Of a stretch of DNA of 6,278 nt, positions 1-4,993 are shown piece after piece (the stretch's first letter is position 1; every line of letters starts with the position of its first letter). A program made the translations under genes and the position numbers. The stretch comes from Holophagaceae bacterium UBA706 (GTDB lineage: Bacteria > Acidobacteriota > Holophagae > Holophagales > Holophagaceae): the NCBI GenBank assembly GCA_002298155.1, contig DBME01000432.1:20453-26730 (forward strand), written 5' to 3'. The notes beneath the pieces are model-generated. The model ran no database searches and was not told the DNA's origin. It worked only from the letters and a program-made list of their open reading frames with translations.

Positions 1-491
1 CCAAAGAGCTTGTCGATGTCCTCGTCCGTGATTTCGGAGAAGGGGCTTTCAAAACCGGAGGAACTGTCTGCCGTGGCCTGGGCCCGCTGCTCGACCCGCT
101 CGAAGATCTCCTGGAGCTCCCGGCTGGCCTTCTTCACCCTCAGGCGAACCAGGGCCAGGCTGGAATTCAGGTCGAAGATGACCACCAGGATGCCCCGCTT
201 GCCGACGATCGATATGTGTAAATTATCTTTTTCGCCCTCGTGGAACAGAAGGCTGAATTCCTTCTCCCCGATGAGCTTGGCCAGCCCGTCAGTGGCGGCC
301 ACGTTGCCGGCGGTGAGGGAGGCGAGGCTCGTGGCGTCGATGCTCCTCACATCCCCGCTGGCGGCGATCTGCTGGCCATTCTTGTCCACGAGGAAGACAA
401 CCTTGCTCGAGGAGTCAACCTGGAGGCGGCTGATGATCTCCTGGAGCTGTTTGTATTCTTCCTCGAACATGACCAGATCGAGCTTGGCCAC
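1..491 (-). CDS. mglB: MglB-type Roadblock/LC7 protein (GTPase-activating partner of MglA), 3' end cut by window
   Basis: Cytoplasmic Roadblock/LC7 protein. In the characterised Myxococcus system MglB is the GTPase-activating protein for the Ras-like GTPase MglA, which sets cell polarity and motility. Translation of the minus strand gives 163 codons plus two bases. Recognisable stretches are KVVFLVDKNGQ (residues 30-40), DATSLASLTAGNVAA (52-66), GLAKLIGEKEF (69-79), FHEGEKDNLHISIVG (83-97), LVVIFD (102-107) and LVRLRVKKAS (114-123), and it ends in the typical acidic tail DEDIDKLF. Known MglB proteins are about 160 aa, so only the last residue or two and the stop are missing. I chose the GTG at 489-491 because it gives an N-terminus like other MglBs (a few residues before the M-[FY]-EEE motif) and has GGAGGT just upstream. 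The ATG at 468-470 is an alternative. mglA normally follows mglB and would lie left of position 1. Family recognition is from memory, not a search. Confidence 0.93.
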   Translation of the reverse strand, partial: MAKLDLVMFEEEYKQLQEIISRLQVDSSSKVVFLVDKNGQQIAASGDVRSIDATSLASLTAGNVAATDGLAKLIGEKEFSLLFHEGEKDNLHISIVGKRGILVVIFDLNSSLALVRLRVKKASRELQEIFERVEQRAQATADSSSGFESPFSEITDEDIDKLF

Positions 492-494
492 AGT

Positions 495-500
495 ACCTCC
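495..500 (-). promoter_or_regulatory. Ribosome binding site of mglB (start-deciding)
   Basis: Read on the minus strand this is GGAGGT, a near-perfect Shine-Dalgarno sequence. It lies only 3 nt before the GTG at 489-491, and 24 nt before the in-frame ATG at 468-470. The first spacing is unusually short and the second far too long. The GTG is therefore the better start, and it also matches the N-terminal extension of homologues. Confidence 0.55.
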
Positions 501-619
501 GACGTATTCCGTTCAGGAGAGCATACCGCACTTGTGAACGAATCGCGGGAAGCCCTTCCGCGGGCTCCGGGGGCCGGCCACCCCCCCCGGTCCCCTGGGG
601 GAGGAGCGGACATCCGTCC

Positions 620-648
620 TTGGACTTTCCCGGGCGCCATGATACGCT
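620..648 (+). promoter_or_regulatory. Candidate promoter for tRNA-Ser
   Basis: TTGGAC (620-625) and TACGCT (643-648) are separated by 17 nt and lie upstream of the tRNA, leaving a 5' leader of roughly 30 nt for RNase P to remove. Spacing is ideal, but each hexamer matches the sigma-70 consensus at only about half its positions. This is the best candidate I can see in front of the tRNA, and it is an inference. Confidence 0.35.
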
Positions 649-685
649 TTCAAACTTCCGCACCCGCGGGAGCCTGAAGCCCCAT

Positions 686-776
686 GGAGAGTTGTCCGAG
701 TGGTTTAAGGAGCACGACTGGAAATCGTGTATAGGTCCAAAGCCTATCGGGGGTTCGAATCCCCCACTCTCCGCCA
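686..776 (+). tRNA. tRNA-Ser (anticodon GGA)
   Basis: This is a complete class II tRNA of 91 nt including an encoded CCA (774-776). The acceptor stem GGAGAGT (686-692) pairs fully with ACTCTCC (766-772), with G773 as discriminator base. The D stem is TCC/GGA (695-697/709-711). The anticodon stem CACGA/TCGTG (713-717/725-729) encloses the loop CTGGAAA with anticodon GGA at 720-722, reading UCC and UCU. The long variable arm typical of serine tRNAs has the stem ATAGG/CCTAT (731-735/743-747). The T arm is GGGGG-TTCGAAT-CCCCC (749-765). All helices are intact, so the gene appears functional. It is transcribed away from mglB and ends at the terminator directly downstream. Confidence 0.98.
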
Positions 777-785
777 AAAGCAGTT

Positions 786-815
786 AAAAGCCCTTGAGAT
801 TCAAGGGCTTTTTTC
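786..815 (+). terminator. Rho-independent terminator of tRNA-Ser
   Basis: The 12-bp perfect stem AAAAGCCCTTGA (786-797) / TCAAGGGCTTTT (801-812) has a 3-nt GAT loop. The 3' arm runs into a T-rich stretch (T809-T814, then CTT). It begins 10 nt after the tRNA CCA end, so it almost certainly ends the tRNA transcript. The A-rich 5' side would also give some T-tract in the opposite direction, so partial bidirectional function is possible. Confidence 0.92.
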
Positions 816-828
816 TTGCGGGCATTTC

Positions 829-850
829 CTACCCATACTTCTACCCATAC
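829..850 (+). repeat. Tandem direct repeat CTACCCATAC x2 downstream of the tRNA
   Basis: CTACCCATAC occurs at 829-838 and again at 841-850, with a 12-nt period and TT between the copies. The ATGGGT core reappears in the opposite orientation at 880-885. Short repeats of this kind just outside the 3' end of a tRNA gene resemble integrase arm-type binding sites, but no integrase gene lies in this window. The repeat is seen directly; its role is inference. Confidence 0.6.
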
Positions 851-926
851 CGCGCTTGCCGGTCGAATCGGGCGATAGAATGGGTCTTTGGGTGCCCTCC
901 CGTGGTCCCATACCTCTCTTGAAGCC

Positions 927-931
927 AAGGA
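927..931 (+). promoter_or_regulatory. Ribosome binding site of the 193-aa gene
   Basis: AAGGA lies 6 nt before the ATG at 938. It supports this start over the internal methionine codons, none of which is needed to explain the reading frame. Confidence 0.6.
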
Positions 932-937
932 CGCCCG

Positions 938-1519
938 ATGCTGCCCAGAGGCAAACTTGCCACCACGGTCGATACCTGGACGGTGCAGTCCGTTGTGGCC
1001 TCGGGATGGCTTACCCGCTTCTACCGGGCCATGGGGGACAGCCGGCAAGCCTCCTTGGCCCTCCAGGTGGGAGAGCCCGGTATGGAACGGTTCACCAGAC
1101 TGAGACTGCAGCCGCGCCTCCAGGAGCAGGCAGAGGAATTCAAACGGGCCCACTCCGACGACACTGAGGCAGAGGCTGCGGCCTGGTCCAACCTGATTGA
1201 GGCTTACGGTGGCCTCGCAGCCTTCATCGCGGTGACCGACATGATCGATGGCCAGGTTACCCCCGGAATGCAAGGGGTTCGAACAGCCACAAAGGCTGCG
1301 TTCCGGAAGGCGATCCGTGGGCTTCGAACCGCCTTCCCAGAGGAAATCGCCGAAGCAGCGGTGGCCGTGGCCGTTCAGAAGGCATGCAGGAAATGCGTGG
1401 ACACTTTTCTTAGTGATGTGGATGAGGCTGAACCTGGCAGAGACCTAGGCCCGTTGCGAGTGCAATTGAATGAATGCGTGGGCGCTGCGGTCTATGCCAT
1501 GGCTGAGCCCAAGGGGTAG
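938..1519 (+). CDS. Hypothetical protein, 193 aa, soluble and helical
   Basis: I do not recognise this protein. The ATG start has AAGGA 6 nt upstream, and codon third positions are mostly G or C as expected for a real gene in this DNA. No signal peptide or membrane segment is visible. The residues suggest mostly alpha-helix: a charged helix around 56-75 rich in Gln, Glu and Arg, a small-residue segment 85-104 (EAYGGLAAFIAVTDMIDG region), a basic helix 112-131, and an Ala/Val-rich helix 136-149 leading into a CRKC pair (Cys150, Cys153). A third Cys is at 180. Two cysteines alone do not establish a metal site. It stands alone: about 120 nt separate it from the tRNA terminator and 252 nt from the next gene. 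Its position just beyond a tRNA could mean it is accessory DNA. Reality of the gene is likely; function is unknown. Confidence 0.72.
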   Translation: MLPRGKLATTVDTWTVQSVVASGWLTRFYRAMGDSRQASLALQVGEPGMERFTRLRLQPRLQEQAEEFKRAHSDDTEAEAAAWSNLIEAYGGLAAFIAVTDMIDGQVTPGMQGVRTATKAAFRKAIRGLRTAFPEEIAEAAVAVAVQKACRKCVDTFLSDVDEAEPGRDLGPLRVQLNECVGAAVYAMAEPKG

Positions 1520-1640
1520 GGAATCCCATTGCAGAATTGCTCGACAAGACCCAAAACCGGGGCCTAAAATTCGGAATTCCACGGCCCTTAGTGGATGCCA
1601 TGGCCTTCGATTGAAAAGGTTTGTGCCCCTTTGAGCTTGA

Positions 1641-1719
1641 GCCAGCCGTAGGTGAAGTCCCTGGCCGGGTTCTCAAACCCGGCGGCTGGGGTGAGCCCCC
1701 CCACCACTTGCAAGGCAAG
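1641..1719 (+). other. Structured non-coding segment (consecutive stem-loops) upstream of the hybrid kinase
   Basis: The 252-nt gap 1520-1771 contains no convincing gene, but this part can fold well. GCCGGGTT (1664-1671) pairs with AACCCGGC (1676-1683) around the 4-nt loop CTCA, a perfect 8-bp stem. CCAGCC (1642-1647) pairs with GGCTGG (1684-1689), which would stack on it as an outer helix with a 16-nt bulge on the 5' side. A further possible GGTG/CACC pairing spans the C7 run near 1690-1704, and CTTGC/GCAAG (1707-1711/1715-1719) makes a small hairpin. There is no T-tract, so it is not a normal intrinsic terminator. I could not match it to a riboswitch class I know. It may be a structured leader, a terminator of the preceding gene, or nothing. 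Confidence 0.4.
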
Positions 1720-1760
1720 CTGAGGCAATCGCGTTCATCGGACTTAACGGATCAGAGCTC

Positions 1761-1764
1761 GGAG
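1761..1764 (+). promoter_or_regulatory. Ribosome binding site of the hybrid histidine kinase
   Basis: GGAG lies 7 nt before the ATG at 1772, a standard spacing. It supports 1772 as the start. Confidence 0.6.
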
Positions 1765-1771
1765 CTACGCC

Positions 1772-3727
1772 ATGGATGGCCAGTCCCAGCAAGGCAGCAG
1801 CAGCGAACACGAACTTCCCGTAAATTGGACGGAATCTCGATTCGAGCGGCTCTTCAACACCATGCTTAATGGTTTCGCACATTGCTGGATGAGATTTGAA
1901 GGCGAGACACCCAAGGATTTCCTGTACCTGAAGGTCAATAGGGCGTTCGAAACCCAGACTGGCCTGAAGGATGTCACAGGGAGATGGGTCTCGGATGTCA
2001 TTCCTGGGATCCAGGAGCGGGATCCCGAACTCTTCACCCTTTATGGGGAAGTTGCACGAACCGGCATTCCCACCCGGTTTGAGACCTTTGTGGAGGCCTT
2101 GGGTGACTGGTTTGACATCGCCGTCTACAGTCCAGGGCCAAATGAATTTGTAGCTATCTTTGATGTAATAACCAGTCGTAAGCGCCTGGAACTCGACCTC
2201 CGCGAATCGGAGGCGAGACACCGGACTCTATTCGACACTGTCCAACAAGGCATCATCTATCTGGATATGGAGGGGAAGCTCATCGCAGCGAATCCCTGCG
2301 CCGAGCAGATCCTCGGCAGATCGCTGTCTCAAATGATGGACATGACCGACGAAAGCCCGGATTGGAACCCGATCCATGAGGATGGGTCCATCTTTCCTGC
2401 TTCTGAACATCCCACGACGATCACTCTTCGTGATGGCATCCCGGTGAATGACGTCGTCATGGGGGTTTCCAATCCCCGGACTGGGAGCACCACCTGGATT
2501 TGTATCAATGCCATGCCTGTATTCCTGGAAGGGCAGGCTCGGCCGAATCAGGTCTACGCTACCTTCAGGGACGTGACGGACCAAAGGCGCACCGTGGCGC
2601 TCCAACGGAAGCTGGAAGAGGAGATCCAGCATGCTCAAAAGCTCGAGAGTCTTGGAAGCCTCGCCAGCGGGATTGCCCACGACGTCAACAATATTCTCGC
2701 TGCCATCCAGGCCGTCACCGAGACGCTACGGGAATCCCACGCGGAGGTTCCAGGTCTAGACGGCCCCTTGGAGACCATCGAAAGGGCCGCTGACCGTGGC
2801 AGGGATACCGTCCAGCGATTGACGAACTTTGCGAGGAAGGGTCTCAACCACCCGGAGGTGCTCGATCTCAATAACCTGATCCAGGAAGAGATGAACCTTC
2901 TGCGACGAACGACCCTCAATAAAGTGAATGTCAGCCTTGATCTGGCCAACAACCTGCCTTCCTTCATGGGCGAACGAGGCAACTTGGCTTCCATGTTCAT
3001 GAACATCTGCCTGAATTCGGTGGATGCGATGCCCCATGGTGGGACCTTGACCATCCGCTCGCGTGCGTTGCCGGATGACAATCTTGAACTGGTAATTGCC
3101 GATACGGGCGTAGGGATGCCCCCGGAAATCGCTTCCCGTGCAACCGAGCCATTCTTCACGACAAAGGGCATCGGCCATGGCACCGGAATGGGCCTTGCGA
3201 TGGCCACCGCAACGGTTCGAGCCCACGGGGGATCTCTTTCCCTTGTAAGTGAGGTTGGAAGCGGCACCACCGTTACGATCCGGCTCCCAGGAGGATTCGC
3301 GCCGACCCCGAGCAAGGCCTCGGCCAAACCTGCCACCAACGATATCTATCAGCCGAAACGAATCCTTTTTGTGGATGACGATGAACTGATCCGTGCATCC
3401 CTCCCCGCTCTTCTCGAACGATTCGGACATCACGTAATCCAGGCATCCGGTGGAAAAGAGGCCATGCGAATTCTTGAATCAGGAATAACCGTCGACATCC
3501 TGATCCTCTACTTGAATATGCCGGAGATGAACGGCGCTGAGGTATTTCAGGCCGTTCGCAGGACCTGGCGGGAACTGCCGATCGTCCTTGCAACGGGCCA
3601 CCTGGATGATGAAACTGCCGAACTCATTAAACCCGATCACGCGGCAACAGCAATTTGCAAGCCATTCAAAGCCGCAGCTCTGGCCAAGTTGATTGATCAG
3701 ATGTTTCTCTCCAACCCAACAGTTTGA
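1772..3727 (+). CDS. Cytoplasmic hybrid sensor histidine kinase (PAS-PAS-HisKA-HATPase_c-REC) with non-canonical receiver
   Basis: This 651-aa protein has no membrane segment or signal peptide, so it should sense a cytoplasmic signal. Order of domains: PAS-like region about 22-135, second PAS about 148-270, HisKA about 285-350 with H-box SGIAHDVNN (phosphoacceptor His303), HATPase_c about 395-507, and a C-terminal receiver about 529-646. The ATPase shows the N-box (NICLNSVDAM, Asn411/Asn415), G1 DTGVG (444-448), the FFTTK box (461-465) and G2 GTGMGL (470-475). The transmitter therefore looks fully active. The receiver keeps the acidic pocket (VDDDE, Asp535-537), Thr608 and Lys630 of the CKPF motif, but the phosphoacceptor position is Tyr580 (codon TAC, 3509-3511). 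The HDVNN-type H-box resembles the NtrB-like kinase group. The cyclase gene follows 74 nt downstream on the same strand. The stimulus and true phosphate acceptor are unknown. Confidence 0.95.
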   Translation: MDGQSQQGSSSEHELPVNWTESRFERLFNTMLNGFAHCWMRFEGETPKDFLYLKVNRAFETQTGLKDVTGRWVSDVIPGIQERDPELFTLYGEVARTGIPTRFETFVEALGDWFDIAVYSPGPNEFVAIFDVITSRKRLELDLRESEARHRTLFDTVQQGIIYLDMEGKLIAANPCAEQILGRSLSQMMDMTDESPDWNPIHEDGSIFPASEHPTTITLRDGIPVNDVVMGVSNPRTGSTTWICINAMPVFLEGQARPNQVYATFRDVTDQRRTVALQRKLEEEIQHAQKLESLGSLASGIAHDVNNILAAIQAVTETLRESHAEVPGLDGPLETIERAADRGRDTVQRLTNFARKGLNHPEVLDLNNLIQEEMNLLRRTTLNKVNVSLDLANNLPSFMGERGNLASMFMNICLNSVDAMPHGGTLTIRSRALPDDNLELVIADTGVGMPPEIASRATEPFFTTKGIGHGTGMGLAMATATVRAHGGSLSLVSEVGSGTTVTIRLPGGFAPTPSKASAKPATNDIYQPKRILFVDDDELIRASLPALLERFGHHVIQASGGKEAMRILESGITVDILILYLNMPEMNGAEVFQAVRRTWRELPIVLATGHLDDETAELIKPDHAATAICKPFKAAALAKLIDQMFLSNPTV

Positions 3728-3740
3728 TTTTCCAAAAAAG

Positions 3741-3766
3741 CCTGGGCTTTCCTGAAGTCCTGGGCT
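3741..3766 (+). repeat. Direct repeat CCTGGGCT x2 in the kinase-cyclase gap
   Basis: CCTGGGCT occurs at 3741-3748 and 3759-3766, an 18-nt period, immediately upstream of the possible -10 at 3769. Two turns of spacing on one DNA face would suit a tandem activator site, but with only two short copies chance is not excluded. An overlapping small hairpin, AAAGC-CTGG-GCTTT, is also possible. Confidence 0.35.
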
Positions 3767-3768
3767 GG

Positions 3769-3774
3769 TATAGT
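3769..3774 (+). promoter_or_regulatory. Weak candidate -10 element before the diguanylate cyclase
   Basis: TATAGT matches the sigma-70 -10 consensus at 5 of 6 positions and would start a transcript of about 20 nt leader before the ATG at 3802. No good -35 hexamer lies 16-18 nt upstream (the candidates near 3746-3752 are poor). If real, the cyclase could be transcribed separately from the kinase. Confidence 0.25.
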
Positions 3775-3801
3775 CTCACCAATTCCCAAAGGGTAGCTGG
3801 C

Positions 3802-4905
3802 ATGGCCGAAAACAAGGTTCCGCCCCCAGAAAATGCCTCCCTTGATTTCCGCTCAATCCGGTTCGGTACCTTCCGGTCGTTTTCGATCAGGCTTGGACTC
3901 CTTGTCGCGTCTTTTCCGCTTCTTACATTGGTGCCAGACTCATTTGATGCGCCTGACATGGCATTTTGGCTCTTTCTCCGGAGAGGGATAGGGACGTTTC
4001 TATTGCTCGCCTTCCCCTTGGCCTTGATTCTGCGGGCGCCAAAGAGGGTCCTCCCCTGGATTCTTTATGGTTCCGTGATTCTGTTATTTCTTTTCATGGC
4101 CCAGGAGCAGGCCCTTCACAACCAGATAATGCAGATGGTTATCACTGGGACCTTGTTGTTCTTCCTTACTCCACTCATTGGGATTGTGTTTTCGTGGAAG
4201 GAGAATCTCTTTTGCGAACTCGCCCTCCTGGTTATCTACATATCCATGCTCCACCGGTTCCTTGGGGCTTCACCCATGTTTGTCCGTTTGGGAATCATTG
4301 GTCTGTTGATGGTGATCACCTCCGCCTTCGTCACCTGGCAGTTCGAGCTCCTTCTCAGGGCGCAGCATTCCAATTACCGTCGGATCGAAAAGATGGCCAT
4401 GCGTGATGTCCTGACAGGTCAATACAACCGTCGGTATTTCTTTGCCATCGGTGGAAGGATTCTTAAGCAGAGCCTGCGTTCGAAACGATCGACCTCCCTG
4501 GCCATGGTGGATTTGGACCATTTCAAGGCGGTCAACGACCGGTACGGGCACGATGCCGGGGATGTCGTTCTGCGCGAGACCGCGCATTGCATGGAGCGGG
4601 AGGTTCGAGAGACGGACATCGTGGCGCGGTTGGGCGGGGAGGAGTTTGTCATTCTCCTTCCGGAGGCGAACCAGGAGGAAGGAAGGCAGATCGCCGAGAG
4701 GATACGATTGGCCATCGCAGCGCTTTCCATTCCGATCGATGGGCCGGCCAAGGCAATCCAGGTTACGGCGAGCTTAGGGCTTGCCCAGGCGATGCCCGGC
4801 ACGGAGTCGCTGAAGGGCCTCCTCAGGCGTGCGGATCATGCGCTTTATCGTGCGAAGGAGGCAGGAAGAAACCAGGTGGCCTTATCGACGGAAGTGGGCG
4901 ACTGA
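3802..4905 (+). CDS. Membrane-bound diguanylate cyclase (multi-TM sensor + GGDEF)
   Basis: This enzyme should make c-di-GMP from two GTP at the inner membrane. The 367-aa form starts at ATG 3802, with AAAGGG (3788-3793) 8 nt upstream. An in-frame TTG at 3724 overlapping the kinase stop would add 26 residues, but I judge it less likely. About six hydrophobic segments lie near residues 31-47, 62-78, 84-100, 111-130, 137-152 and 163-182. They are followed by a short linker and the GGDEF domain about 195-363. Visible landmarks: RDVLTGQYNRRYF (201-213), the metal/GTP region MVDLDHFKAVNDRYGHDAGD (235-254), the active-site GGEEF (278-282), and RETD (269-272) exactly five residues before it, which is the product-inhibition I-site RxxD. 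The domain ends with DHALYRAKEAGRNQV. All catalytic landmarks are intact. The N-terminal membrane part resembles MASE-type or 7TM-type input modules in layout, but I cannot assign it to one. The upstream kinase is a plausible functional neighbour. Confidence 0.94.
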   Translation: MAENKVPPPENASLDFRSIRFGTFRSFSIRLGLLVASFPLLTLVPDSFDAPDMAFWLFLRRGIGTFLLLAFPLALILRAPKRVLPWILYGSVILLFLFMAQEQALHNQIMQMVITGTLLFFLTPLIGIVFSWKENLFCELALLVIYISMLHRFLGASPMFVRLGIIGLLMVITSAFVTWQFELLLRAQHSNYRRIEKMAMRDVLTGQYNRRYFFAIGGRILKQSLRSKRSTSLAMVDLDHFKAVNDRYGHDAGDVVLRETAHCMEREVRETDIVARLGGEEFVILLPEANQEEGRQIAERIRLAIAALSIPIDGPAKAIQVTASLGLAQAMPGTESLKGLLRRADHALYRAKEAGRNQVALSTEVGD

Positions 4906-4917
4906 ATCGATGTGCCG

Positions 4918-4930
4918 GCGAGTTGCTCGC
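4918..4930 (+). other. Short inverted repeat in the convergent intergenic gap
   Basis: GCGAG (4918-4922) and CTCGC (4926-4930) form a perfect 5-bp stem with a TTG loop, 12 nt after the cyclase stop. There is no T-tract on either strand, so it is at best a weak or Rho-assisted termination signal. Confidence 0.25.
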
Positions 4931-4956
4931 ATAGGATTGCGGACACTTCGTTAATC

Positions 4957-4993
4957 TTCCACCTCTGATCTATACGAGGTCCATCAGGTGGAA
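4957..4993. other. Inverted repeat spanning the 3' end of the 434-aa gene
   Basis: TTCCACCT (4957-4964) pairs perfectly with AGGTGGAA (4986-4993), and an inner GAT/ATC (4967-4969/4983-4985) could extend the stem. It overlaps the last codons and stop (4970-4972) of the minus-strand gene. It sits between two convergent genes, where a terminator or 3'-end stabiliser is expected, but it lacks a T-tract on either strand. Confidence 0.3.

Noticed and set aside
521..526. TATGCT on the minus strand as a -10 element for mglB
   Set aside because: No acceptable -35 hexamer lies 16-18 nt upstream. A single 4-of-6 hexamer is too weak to report as a promoter.
10..537. 175-aa plus-strand open frame opposite mglB
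   Set aside because: It is the antisense shadow of mglB, whose minus-strand product matches a known family along its whole length.
856..881. Promoter-like TTGCCG / TAGAAT upstream of the 193-aa gene
   Set aside because: The hexamers are reasonable, but the spacer is only 14 nt, shorter than sigma-70 promoters tolerate well.
650..1273. 207-aa minus-strand reading frame containing a GGEWGIRTPDRLWTYTRF segment
   Set aside because: This is the well-known spurious translation of the antisense of a tRNA-Ser gene. It runs through the tRNA and terminator and opposes the better-supported gene at 938-1519.
1274..1288. GGGGTTCGAAC inside the 193-aa gene, resembling a tRNA T arm or a duplicated att site
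   Set aside because: The similarity stops after about 11 bases, the stem cannot close, and flanking bases do not match the tRNA-Ser 3' end.
1673..2221. 182-aa minus-strand frame covering the kinase leader and first PAS domain
   Set aside because: It overlaps the clearly coding plus-strand kinase, has no recognisable domain and no good ribosome binding site.
2635..3433. Two long minus-strand open frames (2635-3339 and 2756-3433)
   Set aside because: They lie opposite the HisKA/HATPase and receiver-coding DNA, and the products look like low-complexity Arg/Ser-rich shadow translations of high-GC DNA.
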